NCBI GenBank assembly: GCA_020633825.1
Contig: JACKCV010000001.1
Span: 1-64,000, forward strand
DNA: 64,000 nucleotides
Source: Fibrobacteria bacterium
GTDB taxonomy: Bacteria; Fibrobacterota; Fibrobacteria; UBA5070
Reading direction: 5' to 3'
Each line of letters starts with the position of its first letter. Within the stretch, counting starts at the first letter, position 1. Shown one piece after another: positions 26,544 through 35,830 of this stretch. The translations under genes and the position numbers were made by a program. Below the pieces are notes generated by a model. That model saw only the letters and a program-made list of their open reading frames with translations. It made no database searches and had not been told where the DNA came from.

Positions 26544-26978
26544 TCACTGGGGTGGTTCGTTGAGTAGAAGCCAGTAGAGGCCCAGTTGCCCCACCGCGGT
26601 GAGGAACTTCTCGAAATCCACGGGTTTGCGGATGTAGCTGTTGGCCCCGAGGTCGTAGCTCTGGATGATGTCCTGTTCTTCCCGGGAGGAGGTCAGGACC
26701 ACCACCCGATGGTGTTTCGTGAATTCGTTTTCACGAAGGGACTGGAGGACCTCCAGACCATCGACCTTGGGAAGTTTGAGATCGAGCAGAATGACCGAAG
26801 GTTGGTGGGCGATGTTGCGATCGGCGTGCTGGCCGCGCGCGAAGAGGAAATCGAGTGCCTCGGCTCCGTCTCGACAGACCACGACCTGGTTGGCGATATT
26901 CACCTTCTTGAAGGCGCGAAGCGTCAGAGCCGCGTCGTCGGGATTGTCCTCGACCAGAAGAATGAATCGATTGTCCAT
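26544..26978 (-). CDS. Single-domain response regulator, Rcp1 type (paralogue)
   Basis: A 144-residue receiver with the same layout as its neighbour: LVEDNPDDAALTLRAFKKV, phospho-Asp in VILLDLKLPKVDG, Thr/Ser in VLTSSREEQD and Lys in SYIRKPVDFEKF. Most positions agree by eye, pointing to tandem duplication. Before the IS1380 insertion it began only 3 bases after the kinase stop (TGA at 26984-26982), so kinase and receiver were one tight unit; now 1.6 kb of insertion sequence lies between them and its normal promoter. Confidence 0.92.
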   Translation of the reverse strand: MDNRFILLVEDNPDDAALTLRAFKKVNIANQVVVCRDGAEALDFLFARGQHADRNIAHQPSVILLDLKLPKVDGLEVLQSLRENEFTKHHRVVVLTSSREEQDIIQSYDLGANSYIRKPVDFEKFLTAVGQLGLYWLLLNEPPQ

Positions 26979-26981
26979 GGA

Positions 26982-27061
26982 TCAGTCTCGCAGGGTTGGG
27001 TCGGAGAGCTCGGGAAGGGAGAGTTCCGAAGACTCCCGAGGCAGACTGAATTTGAAACTAG
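26982..27061 (-). pseudogene. Severed C-terminal end of the PAS histidine kinase
   Basis: Removing the IS and one CTAG copy joins GGTGCTAG (right flank) to TTTCAAATTC (left flank) in frame. The kinase then ends GASFKFSLPRESSELSL and so on to TGA at 26984-26982. GASFKFSLP is the standard closing strand of a histidine kinase ATPase domain. The fragment is the last roughly 25 codons of the gene and now has no start of its own. Confidence 0.88.
27058..27061. repeat. Target-site duplication, left copy
   Basis: CTAG directly before the left IS end; the same four bases follow the right end at 28675-28678. A 4-bp duplication is normal for IS1380-family transposition. Confidence 0.85.
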
Positions 27062-28674
27062 CCTGAATCCGTCGCGACAGATTCTCAATCGAGGGGTTTT
27101 CGCCGCAAACAGAAATTGGCGTCAGTTTTGAGCGACGTCCTCGGTGATTTGGTCCTCTGAGCGGGCTTTCGTCGATTTTCAGGCGCACCTTGCCCTTACC
27201 CGGGCTCGCGGCGCCCGGGATGCCTGCCCTCAACCGAGGGCGGGCGCTGGTGATCCGCGCAGGCGGGCCGCGATGGCCAGCCTCTCGAAGGCCTTGCGGA
27301 AGAGCCCCTCGTCGGGATGGCTGGACGACAGGTGCATGCGGATGCGCCGGGTGTTGCGGGTCACGACGGCGCCGATCTTCAAAAGCTTGATCCGGATGGT
27401 GGAGCAGGTGGACCGCTCCTCCTTCTCACCCTTCAGCCCGATCGATCGCAGCGTGTGCTGCAGCAGGTAGGCCATGACCGACATCAGCATGCGCATCCAG
27501 TTGTCCTGAAATCCGCCGTGGGACAGCCTCGATCCGAACAGGTCCGCCTGCGTCTCCTTGAAGCGGTTCTCCATCTCGCCACGGGCGCAGTAGACCTTGG
27601 TGTAGACGTGGTCGGGATCGCCGGGCAGATTGGTGACGACGTAGCGGGTGTTGGGGCCCAGCGGATTGCGCTCGGCCTTGACGACCACACGACGCTGGGC
27701 TTTCCACGGCCCCGCCTGGTATCGAAATTCGTCGAACAGCTTCTGCCACTGGGCGGTCTGGAGGAACAGCTCGTCGGCCTCCATGCGCAGGCCGATGCTC
27801 TTCTTGTCCAGCGCGGAGTTGGGTTGCAGGCCCACGACGTAGCTCACGTCGTGGCGCTCGCACCAATGCAGGATGTGGTCGCGGCAGTAGGCGGCATCGG
27901 CCCTCCAGACGATGCGCACCCCGGGCCAGGCACGGCGCAACCGATGCACCAGCTCCGCCAGCACCGCCAGAGCGCCTCGAGCCGGCCCGCGGTCGGCGGG
28001 GCGCAGGATCGCGCACAAAGGGTGCTTGCCCGCGAACACGAACAGGGGCAGGTAGCAGTAGCCATCGTAGTGCCCGTGGAAGAATCGACCTTCCTGGGTG
28101 CCGTGCAGTTGCACGTCGGTGGCGTCGAAATCCAGGACGATCTCTTGGGGAACATTGCCCTTGTGGGACTCGATGTAGGTGTCGACCAGAATCTCGTTGA
28201 GCTTCCAGTTGGTCTGTGGCGTGGCCAGGCGGGCAACCCGTCCGAGGGTAGAATCGCTGGCCAAGGGCTTGTCCTGCCCTACGGCCGTCTGAAGCGCGAT
28301 GTCGTGGCGCATGTTGCGCTGATCGACCAGATCTTCCTGCCCCAGGCACAGGCTGTAGACCGCCTGGCGGACCATGGAGGGAAGCGAATGGGTGCAGGAA
28401 GACTTGCGACGCGTGTCGGGAATGCAACGGGCGATGCGGTGAGAAAGACCGCCAAGAGCGCGATCGGCCAGACCCAGCAGGAGGGCTCCACCGTTGGAGG
28501 TCACCTCCCCGCCCTCGAAATCGACTTCGACCTTGCGGCCCTGGACCATCGGGAAAAGGTCGAGTGTGTGGTTACGTTTCGTCATGGGCCCTCTGGTCTG
28601 TTGGTTTGTTTCCCAAGTCCCAATGTATGGGACTTACAGCAGATCAGATGGGCTTTCCCCATGACAAATTCAGG
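27062..28674 (-). mobile_element. Complete IS1380-family insertion sequence
   Basis: A 1,613-bp element. The left end reads CCTGAATCCGTC and the right end, on the opposite strand, CCTGAATTTGTC: inverted repeats agreeing at 10 of 12 bases. It carries one intact transposase and is flanked by CTAG on both sides. Length, terminal CCTG and 4-bp duplication fit IS1380. GC hairpins near 27199-27219 and 27226-27241 at the transposase 3' end may terminate its transcript. Intact ends suggest a recent insertion. It lies in the same orientation as the operon it interrupts. Confidence 0.93.
27230..28585 (-). CDS. IS1380-family transposase
   Basis: A 451-residue DDE transposase. The catalytic acidic residues are visible in VLDFDATDVQLHG (first Asp), VWRADAAYC (second Asp) and ARGEMENRFKETQ (Glu). 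The N-terminal FEGGEVTSNGGALLLG and C-terminal NRFKETQADLFGSRLSHG blocks are characteristic of the family. The gene is intact, so the element may still be mobile. Confidence 0.95.
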   Translation of the reverse strand: MTKRNHTLDLFPMVQGRKVEVDFEGGEVTSNGGALLLGLADRALGGLSHRIARCIPDTRRKSSCTHSLPSMVRQAVYSLCLGQEDLVDQRNMRHDIALQTAVGQDKPLASDSTLGRVARLATPQTNWKLNEILVDTYIESHKGNVPQEIVLDFDATDVQLHGTQEGRFFHGHYDGYCYLPLFVFAGKHPLCAILRPADRGPARGALAVLAELVHRLRRAWPGVRIVWRADAAYCRDHILHWCERHDVSYVVGLQPNSALDKKSIGLRMEADELFLQTAQWQKLFDEFRYQAGPWKAQRRVVVKAERNPLGPNTRYVVTNLPGDPDHVYTKVYCARGEMENRFKETQADLFGSRLSHGGFQDNWMRMLMSVMAYLLQHTLRSIGLKGEKEERSTCSTIRIKLLKIGAVVTRNTRRIRMHLSSSHPDEGLFRKAFERLAIAARLRGSPAPALG

Positions 28675-31600
28675 CTAGCACCGATTCCCGGTTCGCCGAA
28701 GGCGGAAATGTTCCCGCCGTGGCGTTCGATGATCCTCCGCACCGTCGCCAAACCGATTCCGTTGCCTTCGAATTCGTCGGCGGCATGCAATCTCTGGAAG
28801 GTCCCGAAAAGTTTCTGGGCGTGCTGCATGTCGAATCCCGCCCCGTTGTCGGTCACCTCGAACCAATCACAGTCGTCCGTGGACGGGATCCGTTCCAGGC
28901 TGATGACCGCTTTGGTGCGCTGGGAGGAGTATTTCCAGGCGTTCTCGAGCAGGTTTTCCAGGACGGAATGGATCAGGACGGGGTCGGCGAGGGCGACGAG
29001 ATCCGATTGGATCTGCCAAACCACCTGCCGGTCTGGTTGGGATCGGGAAAGGGAGTCCTTGATTTCCAAGGCGGCGGCGGACAAGTCGACTTGGCGCTTT
29101 CGAAGTGCGGCACGGGAGGAGCGCGACAGCGTCAGGAGGTCGTCGATCAGATCGGACATCCGATGGCTTGCCGATCGGATACGCTCCAGGAAGTGCTTGC
29201 CGTCCACGTCGAGGAGGTCGTGGTAGTCCTCCTCCAAGGCTTGGGCGAATCCGTCGATGGAGCGCAAAGGACTTCGCAGATCGTGGCTGACGGAGTAGGC
29301 GAAGCTCTCGAGCTCCCGGTTGGAGGCGGACAATTGGGCGGTCCGGTCCCCGACCCTCTTCTCCAAGGTCGTATTCAGGTTGCGCAGAGCCTCTTCACCT
29401 TCGAGACGTTCGATCTCCCCCTGGGCGCGGCCGGCGAAGATGGTGAGGATGTCCCTGGCCAGTTCGGAATCGACCATCGGCTTGGAATCGATCACCACCA
29501 GGATCCCGATGGGTTCCTGCGAGGAATTGTGGAGGGGAACACCCATGTAGCTGACCGCCTCCAGGTTCTCGAGGAGGGAGGAATGGGGGTAGAAGTTTCG
29601 AATGTCCTCCCGGACGAAGAGGAGATTCTTCGCGTAGACATCCTTGCATGGGGACCCTTCCAGTCCGTACTCGAAATTCGGGGCGGGCTTCCCGTCGGAA
29701 TGGAAGGAGAGGGACCGGATGGACCCCGCGGAGGTGGATTTGCCGATGAAGGCATAACGGACATCGAGCAGCAAGGCCAGATCCTTCACCAAGGCATCGA
29801 AGAATTCCTGGCCGAACAGGGAGGATGTTCCCTTGACCAGGGATTCCATCACGGTCTCCGTCTTCTTCTTGCGGGAGATGTCGATGATCGATCCGCGAAC
29901 GAGGAATCCATCGGGACTGGGAATGCGGCAGAGATTGATCTGGCAGTGGATGTCCGAACCATCGGACCTGCGATGGATCCATTCGAAATTGGGGGAGCTT
30001 CCCTCCAGGGCCGCGGAGATCTGCTCCATCGCGGCCTCCGCCGAGGGAACACCCGAGGGCTGCACGGGAGGGGAGACATCGAGGGGACCAAGTCCCAGCA
30101 ATTCGGCCCTGGACCTTCCGTACAATTTCTCGGCGGAAGGATTGGCTTCGCGGAAGCAACCTGTCTTCGGGTCGAGCAGGACGATGGCTTCGGGAGCAGC
30201 CTCGATGAGGGTCCTCCATCGCTGCTCGCTTTCGAGGAGTTCGATCTGGGTGGCGCGATGGGAAGTCATGTCGATTCCGGTTCCGACGATGTACAGCACC
30301 TCGCCACGATCGTCCAGGATGACGGAATTTGCCCAGGTGATCCAGATCAGACGACCGTCCCGATCGATCCAGTTGTTCTTGAAATGGCTGGGGAAGGAAC
30401 CTTTCAGGAGCGAATAGAAGATGGACCGGACGGTCTCGCGCTCCTGGGGCGGAAGGAGCAGGTCGAAGAAGGGGCGACCGATCACCTCCTCCTCCCGCCA
30501 TCCGGTGGTGCGCACGCATGCCTGGTTGAACCGCGCGATGTGGCCTTCCCGGTCGAGCAGGATGATCAAGGCCTCGGAGGTATCGAGGATGGTGCTGTTC
30601 AGTCGGGAAATGGCCTCGAACTGTCGGCGGACGCTTTCCTGCTCGGTGATGTCCTGGGTGGTCCCCCTGGCGTGGACCACGACTCCGTTGCGTTGGGTCG
30701 CCTCCCCCGCCAGGCGAAGGACCAGGGTCCGACCCTGCATGGACTTCCCGCCGACCACGATATCGAAGGCAGTTCCCCTGGTGAGGAGATCGTCGATGGC
30801 GGAGCGGTATCGGATACCGGAATCGGAATCCAGAAGGCCGATGATCTCGTCGATCCCCGGGGGCGATCGACTCGGGTCGGATCCGAAGATCTCGTGGTGC
30901 AGCTGGGTCCAGAGCATCTCGCGGGAAGGCATGAGGATTTCCCATCCCCCCAGACGGGCGAGGCGCTGGGTGGTTTCCAGCAGCTCGCTCCTCTGCATCT
31001 GGGAATCGATGTCGCGGGTGGTGAAGTGCAGTTCGACGGCCTGGTCCGTCTCCGGATCCCGAAGCAACAGACCGCTGGCATCCACCCACAAGGATCCTCC
31101 CGACGGCTGCAGCAATCGGCACTGGAACCGGACCTCTCCGTCTTCGGCCAAGGTGGTCATCGCTTGTTGGGCGACCGGCAGGTCGAGTGGATCGACGTAG
31201 TCCAGGAAGCGGGTGCCCAGCACCTGGGGAGCGTCGATTCCGAGGAGATCGGTGACGGCTCGAGAAACCCAGGTGAAGGACCCGTCCAGGCCATGGCGGC
31301 TCACGAGGTCCCGAGACTGGTCGGCGATGGTCCGCAGACGGGATTCGCTCTCTCGGAGGTCCAGCAATACTCTGTGCTGTTCCGTGACATCGATGAAAAT
31401 GACCGCGAATTGGCCAGGTGCCGGGGAATAGGCGCGGACATCGAAGCTGCGCCCCAACTCCCGGGAATGGTTTTCGATCCGGGCAGGTTTTCCCGTCAGG
31501 GCGACGGCGCCGTAGGTCTCGATCCAGTAGGATTCCGTACCTGGCATCAGTTCGAGGACGGTTCGTCCGAGGATGTCCTCCTCCTTCAGGCCCGTCAGGG

Positions 31601-33266
31601 ATTCGAAGGCGGCATTCACCTCGAGGAACCGGTAGTCGACGGGTTTTCCGTCCTTGTCCACGATGATTTCGTGGAGAGCGAAGGCACTGGAGAGGTTCTC
31701 GAAGAGCGCCTTGTATCGCTCCTCCGCGGTTTTCCGGTCGGTGATGTCGGTATGGGTCCCGACCATGCGCACGGCCATCCCCTTCTCGTCGCGACGGACG
31801 ACCTGGCCGCGGGAGAGGATCCAGTGCCAGGTCCCGTCCGCGCCTCGCATGCGAAATTCCACCGAGTAGGGTTCGGTCGCCTTTCCCGAAAGGTGCTGGA
31901 TGATCTGCTTTTCCGCCAAAGGCAGATCGTCGGGATGGACTCGCTCCCGCCATCCGTTGAAGGAGGCGGGGAAATCCCCGGGCTCATGCCCGAGGATCCG
32001 GAACCAGGCATTGTTCGTGAAGACCTCCCCGGAGGAGATGTCCCAGTCCCATAGACCATCGCTGGTGGCATCGAGGACGAGCTGGAGGCGTTCCTCCCGC
32101 TCCCGCAGAGCGATGCGTGCCTCCCTCCTCCTGGTGACATCGGTGAAGGAAACCAGCAAGGTGAAGCCGCTTTCGCCTTCGTTGTGGGCGATGATGGAAC
32201 TGTTCTGGGAGATCCAGACGGTTCCCGCGGGAGTGGATACCCCGACCTCCACGTCCCGACGGGTCTTCTGGTCCCGGAGGGTCAGGGCTCCCGGGAGCGA
32301 GGTTGCCGGAAGCGGCTTTCCCTGTTCGTCGAAGAACAACCAGTCGCCCGAAAACATGTCGGCCCCGATCAGCGAGCCATCGGGGACGTGGAGGATTTCG
32401 TGCGCCCGACCGTTGCTCAGGTAGACCTGGCCTTTCTGGTTGAGAAGGAGAAGTCCTTCGGAAAGGTTGGCCACCAGCTCGCGATGGAACGCCTCCGATC
32501 GACGCAGACTGGTCTCGGCGTTCTGGCGCGCGGTAACATTGCGCGTGGAAGTATGGATCTCCACGACCTTTCCCGTGGCATCCCGGATCGGCACGCAGTT
32601 GGTTTCCACCCACAGGTAGTCGCCACTCTTGTGGCGAGTCCTGTACGTGGGGGTCTCCGGTCTTCCGGTGGCGATCAATCGGGCGAAGATTTCCCGTAGC
32701 ATGGGGACATCATCGGGATGGAACTGTTGGAAGGGCGTCGTGCCGACGAGTTCCTGCGCCGTCCATCCCGACAAGTGTTGGACGGAAGGACTGGTATAGA
32801 GGCGATTCCCCGACAGGTCGATGCGGGCGATCACATCGGAGGAGCTGGTCTCCAGGATCTGCTTCAGGCCTTCCAGGTCTCGTGTCCGCTTTCTCAACTC
32901 CTCCATTTCCCCGAGACTGCCCAGGACCACGGCGAGAAGACCGGGCTCACCGAAGGGCTCGAGGGAGCGCAGAGTCACGAGGAAGGAGCGGGGGCTGGAA
33001 GATTCCTGTTCCAGAGCGTGTTCGAAGGTGAGGGTTCCTTCGGTCCGACACTGCTGAACCAGATTCCGACGCTCTTCTTCCGTCTTCCAAAGCCCGATTT
33101 GGAACGTGGAAGGGAATTTTTGGGAAGATTTCACGCCGACTCTCAACTCGTGGAAGAGGTCGTTCGCCGCCTCCACCTTGCCGGACTCCACGTCGAGGAG
33201 AACCATGGGCAGGGGATTGGCATCGAGCAGGAGCCGGAATTTCTGGAGGCGGGCGGCCGTCAGCAT
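28644..33266 (-). CDS. Large multi-PAS sensor histidine kinase, 3' end replaced by IS
   Basis: A 1,540-residue soluble kinase. About nine PAS-type modules run from the N-terminus (for example GLKQILETSSSDVIA, RLQLVLDATSDGLWDWD, RWRTLIEAAPEAIVLLD), then a GAF domain (about 1140-1290), a coiled linker, HisKA with H-box SVSHDLRSPLRS, and an HATPase with NLLENAWKYSS, DNGAGFD and NGIGLATVRRI. With no membrane helix it senses internal cues. The IS replaces the last roughly 25 residues by SLNLSWGKPI; the new residues keep an alternating hydrophobic strand, so activity may survive. The ATG at 33266 is chosen because TAGACT lies 7 bases upstream. Confidence 0.9.
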   Translation of the reverse strand: MLTAARLQKFRLLLDANPLPMVLLDVESGKVEAANDLFHELRVGVKSSQKFPSTFQIGLWKTEEERRNLVQQCRTEGTLTFEHALEQESSSPRSFLVTLRSLEPFGEPGLLAVVLGSLGEMEELRKRTRDLEGLKQILETSSSDVIARIDLSGNRLYTSPSVQHLSGWTAQELVGTTPFQQFHPDDVPMLREIFARLIATGRPETPTYRTRHKSGDYLWVETNCVPIRDATGKVVEIHTSTRNVTARQNAETSLRRSEAFHRELVANLSEGLLLLNQKGQVYLSNGRAHEILHVPDGSLIGADMFSGDWLFFDEQGKPLPATSLPGALTLRDQKTRRDVEVGVSTPAGTVWISQNSSIIAHNEGESGFTLLVSFTDVTRRREARIALREREERLQLVLDATSDGLWDWDISSGEVFTNNAWFRILGHEPGDFPASFNGWRERVHPDDLPLAEKQIIQHLSGKATEPYSVEFRMRGADGTWHWILSRGQVVRRDEKGMAVRMVGTHTDITDRKTAEERYKALFENLSSAFALHEIIVDKDGKPVDYRFLEVNAAFESLTGLKEEDILGRTVLELMPGTESYWIETYGAVALTGKPARIENHSRELGRSFDVRAYSPAPGQFAVIFIDVTEQHRVLLDLRESESRLRTIADQSRDLVSRHGLDGSFTWVSRAVTDLLGIDAPQVLGTRFLDYVDPLDLPVAQQAMTTLAEDGEVRFQCRLLQPSGGSLWVDASGLLLRDPETDQAVELHFTTRDIDSQMQRSELLETTQRLARLGGWEILMPSREMLWTQLHHEIFGSDPSRSPPGIDEIIGLLDSDSGIRYRSAIDDLLTRGTAFDIVVGGKSMQGRTLVLRLAGEATQRNGVVVHARGTTQDITEQESVRRQFEAISRLNSTILDTSEALIILLDREGHIARFNQACVRTTGWREEEVIGRPFFDLLLPPQERETVRSIFYSLLKGSFPSHFKNNWIDRDGRLIWITWANSVILDDRGEVLYIVGTGIDMTSHRATQIELLESEQRWRTLIEAAPEAIVLLDPKTGCFREANPSAEKLYGRSRAELLGLGPLDVSPPVQPSGVPSAEAAMEQISAALEGSSPNFEWIHRRSDGSDIHCQINLCRIPSPDGFLVRGSIIDISRKKKTETVMESLVKGTSSLFGQEFFDALVKDLALLLDVRYAFIGKSTSAGSIRSLSFHSDGKPAPNFEYGLEGSPCKDVYAKNLLFVREDIRNFYPHSSLLENLEAVSYMGVPLHNSSQEPIGILVVIDSKPMVDSELARDILTIFAGRAQGEIERLEGEEALRNLNTTLEKRVGDRTAQLSASNRELESFAYSVSHDLRSPLRSIDGFAQALEEDYHDLLDVDGKHFLERIRSASHRMSDLIDDLLTLSRSSRAALRKRQVDLSAAALEIKDSLSRSQPDRQVVWQIQSDLVALADPVLIHSVLENLLENAWKYSSQRTKAVISLERIPSTDDCDWFEVTDNGAGFDMQHAQKLFGTFQRLHAADEFEGNGIGLATVRRIIERHGGNISAFGEPGIGASLNLSWGKPI
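28675..28678. repeat. Target-site duplication, right copy
   Basis: CTAG immediately after the right IS end, matching 27058-27061. Confidence 0.85.
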
Positions 33267-33273
33267 TCCGCCG

Positions 33274-33279
33274 AGTCTA
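33274..33279 (-). promoter_or_regulatory. -10-like TAGACT before the PAS kinase
   Basis: TAGACT on the - strand ends 7 bases before ATG 33266. CTTGCA lies 16 bases further upstream and could be a -35. A GC-rich palindromic stretch at about 33357-33377 follows the lipA stop and may end that transcript. Confidence 0.4.
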
Positions 33280-33378
33280 CCATTCTGCGAAGACGTGCAA
33301 GTCCTTGTCTCGGCACGGGATTCGACGGATTCCAAAAACCGCGGGTTTACGACATTCCCCGGGGCCGGGGACCCGGGC

Positions 33379-34296
33379 TCAGGTGGTACGCAGAGTCACA
33401 CCTTCGAAGCCGGGGACGACTTTGGCGGTTTCGTCCGCGTGGTAGGAGCTGCGAACCATCGGGCCCGAGGCCACCGAGGCGAATCCGAGCTCTTCGGCGA
33501 AGGACTTCCACTCGAGGAACTCCTCGGGAGTGACCCATCGATCGACCGGGAGATACTGTCGAGCGGGCTGGAGGTACTGGCCTAGGGTCAGGATCTGGAC
33601 TCCCGCGTCGCGCAGGCGTCGGAGGGCGTCGGCGATTTCCGGCTTCCGTTCCCCGATTCCCAGCATGAGCCCGGATTTGGTGACGGCACCCCAGGAGGAG
33701 GCGCGACGAAGGACTTCCAGCGAGCGTTCGTAGCTGGCCTGGGGGCGGACCGCACGGCTCATGCGTTCGACGGTTTCCAGATTGTGGTTGTAGATGTCGG
33801 GACCGGCATCCACGACCAGACGCAGGAGTTCTTCCTTGCCTTTGAAGTCTCCCGTGAGAGTCTCCAACGTGGTGGTCGGGGAGGACTCCTTGATGGCGCG
33901 GATGGTGGAGGCCCACACCCCCGCCCCCCCGTCGGCAAGTTCGTCGCGATTCACGCTGGTGACGACGACATGCTTGAGTTTCATCAGGCGGACCGCTTCG
34001 GCGACTCTCCTGGGTTCGTCGAGATCGAGTTCCGTGGGGCGTCCCGTCGCGACGGCGCAGAACCCACAGGCGCGCGTGCAGATGTTGCCGAGAATCATGA
34101 ACGTTGCGGTCCCGCGGTTCCAGCATTCCCCCATGTTGGGGCATTCGGCGCTCTGGCAGACCGTGTGGAGCTTGTGGCCTTCGACGATTCCCCGTACTTC
34201 GGCGTAGGCGGGTCCTCCCGGGAGGCGGGAACGGATCCAGGAGGGTTTTCGGCCCTGAGCCGGAAGGATGCTGGAGCTGGTGGCGCAGTCGGACAT
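33379..34296 (-). CDS. lipA: Lipoyl synthase
   Basis: A 305-residue radical-SAM enzyme that inserts two sulfurs into octanoyl groups on lipoyl domains. The auxiliary cluster motif C-x4-C-x5-C is CQSAECPNMGEC near residue 50, and the radical-SAM C-x3-C-x2-C is CTRACGFC near residue 75. The C-terminal RSSYHADE stretch supplies the conserved RSSY serine ligand. ATG 34296 is chosen over a TTG six codons upstream because TACCTT lies 9 bases before it. No lipB adjoins it. Confidence 0.96.
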   Translation of the reverse strand: MSDCATSSSILPAQGRKPSWIRSRLPGGPAYAEVRGIVEGHKLHTVCQSAECPNMGECWNRGTATFMILGNICTRACGFCAVATGRPTELDLDEPRRVAEAVRLMKLKHVVVTSVNRDELADGGAGVWASTIRAIKESSPTTTLETLTGDFKGKEELLRLVVDAGPDIYNHNLETVERMSRAVRPQASYERSLEVLRRASSWGAVTKSGLMLGIGERKPEIADALRRLRDAGVQILTLGQYLQPARQYLPVDRWVTPEEFLEWKSFAEELGFASVASGPMVRSSYHADETAKVVPGFEGVTLRTT

Positions 34297-34305
34297 GGGC
34301 CCTGC

Positions 34306-34311
34306 AAGGTA
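34306..34311 (-). promoter_or_regulatory. -10-like TACCTT before lipA
   Basis: TACCTT on the - strand, 9 bases before ATG 34296. The same hexamer at the same distance precedes the ABC-F gene at 44506. Confidence 0.4.
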
Positions 34312-34376
34312 CAAGATTCGGTTGGGGAAGACCTCGGAAACGTTTGTGCTTTGACAACGGGAGGTTACGATAGGTC

Positions 34377-34407
34377 TTGCAAAATACTGGATTCGAATGC
34401 CTACAAT
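34377..34407 (+). promoter_or_regulatory. Possible promoter of the CsgG/PEGA gene
   Basis: TTGCAA (34377-34382) and TACAAT (34402-34407) are separated by 19 bases, in an unusually AT-rich gap between the divergent lipA and CsgG/PEGA genes. Spacing is slightly long, so this is tentative. Confidence 0.3.
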
Positions 34408-34475
34408 TCCGTCTCAACCCGTTTCATGATCCACACCGATCGGTGTGGAGTACCCGGATTCAGGAGCTATTCCCC

Positions 34476-35819
34476 ATGGCTTTTCCTCGTGCATTCTCCG
34501 GTAGTGGTCGCTGGTTCCTCCTGGTTTCCTGCCCATTGCTCCTGCTGGTTTCCACCTTGAAAGCACAGGAAAATGATTCGGCGGCCAATTCCTCGGCCAA
34601 AGTTTTCCATTCAGCGGTAGCAGCCAGCTCCACCAATCCGGAGGGGGGGGGCGCTCCCGATTCGACCGGAGCCATCCCGGGGACGACCACTTCGGCGGCA
34701 TTCCAAAGGGACTCCATGCCGGTTCCGGTCGCACCGGCAGTGGAATCCGCACCCGCTGGTTCGGTCAAAGTCGTGGAAGCCTCGTCGATCGTCCCACGGC
34801 AAAAGCAGAAACTTGTGATCAATCTCGCAGTTTCCGACCTCCTGGGCAAAGGAGTGACCCAACCGGAAGCGGATCTGATCACCGAACAGGTTCGAGCCTC
34901 CATGCTGGCGACCGGAACCTTCAAGGTGATGGAGCGTTCCATGATGGACCAGATCATGGCGGAACAAGGATTCCAGCAGTCGGGGAGTTGCGACAACTCC
35001 GATTGCCTGGTCGAGGTGGGCCGTGTCCTGGGCGTGCAGACCCTGGTCGTCGGATCGGTGGGGCGTGTGGGTCGAATCTTCATGATCAACGTGAAATTGG
35101 TCGACGTGGCCACGGGTGAGGTCAAGAAATCGCTCACGGAAACCTGCGAATGCTCCATCGAGGAGTTGCTGCGGACCACTCCCCCGAAGGTCGCCGCCAG
35201 CCTGGACTACGAATACCGGAAGTCCCACGCGGGAACCCTCCAGGTCTTGTCCCAGCCCGTGGGTGCCAACGTCTTCCTGGACGACGTCAAGATGGGAACG
35301 ACCCCGTGGAACTCCGATCTCCTCGATCCGGGACCCTACAAGGTTTCCGTGGTGCTGCCGGATTGGAAGCGGATCGACAGGATCATCGAACTCCAGAGCA
35401 TGAAGGAGTTCCCCCTGAACCTCACCTTGGAGCGAAGTGACGAATGGATCGCCGCCCAGCGCGCCGCGGAGGAATTGGCGAAGATGGCGGAACTTGCTCG
35501 CCAGGAGGAGACGAAGCGTCTCCAGGAATCCGCTCGTGCCCAGAAGAAGCTCTTCTGGCGCATCGGTTTGTCGGCGATCTCCGCGGTGTGCGTGGGAGGT
35601 GGCTACTACTTCCAGACCCTCGCCGACGAGAATCAGGCCGCCGCCGATCGTAGCTACGAGAAATACAAGGCCACGGACAATTCGGTCGTGATGGAGATCG
35701 CCAAGGCGGACATCGACTACAACGAGACGCAGACGAAGAAGAACCGGAATCTGCGAAACATCTCGTACGGATTGGGAGTCGCCGCCCTCTCCTCCATCTC
35801 CTTCACCTTCCTGTTTTGA
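34476..35819 (+). CDS. Exported CsgG-like/PEGA-domain protein with C-terminal membrane segments
   Basis: A 447-residue envelope protein. A signal peptide (WFLLVSCPLLLLVSTLKA) is followed by a Ser/Thr/Pro-rich linker to about residue 105, a CsgG/FlgO-like domain (INLAVSDLLGKGVTQPEADLI... and LGVQTLVVGSVGRVG...), a PEGA beta-domain (LQVLSQPVGANVFLDDVKMG), a coiled region, and two hydrophobic segments near the C-terminus (IGLSAISAVCVGGGYYF and GLGVAALSSISFTFLF). CsgG-like proteins assist outer-membrane assembly or export; the gene lies only 11 bases before the giant lipoprotein and probably serves it. CAGGAG before ATG 34476 supports the start. Confidence 0.75.
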   Translation: MAFPRAFSGSGRWFLLVSCPLLLLVSTLKAQENDSAANSSAKVFHSAVAASSTNPEGGGAPDSTGAIPGTTTSAAFQRDSMPVPVAPAVESAPAGSVKVVEASSIVPRQKQKLVINLAVSDLLGKGVTQPEADLITEQVRASMLATGTFKVMERSMMDQIMAEQGFQQSGSCDNSDCLVEVGRVLGVQTLVVGSVGRVGRIFMINVKLVDVATGEVKKSLTETCECSIEELLRTTPPKVAASLDYEYRKSHAGTLQVLSQPVGANVFLDDVKMGTTPWNSDLLDPGPYKVSVVLPDWKRIDRIIELQSMKEFPLNLTLERSDEWIAAQRAAEELAKMAELARQEETKRLQESARAQKKLFWRIGLSAISAVCVGGGYYFQTLADENQAAADRSYEKYKATDNSVVMEIAKADIDYNETQTKKNRNLRNISYGLGVAALSSISFTFLF

Positions 35820-35830
35820 GGACGGCTACG

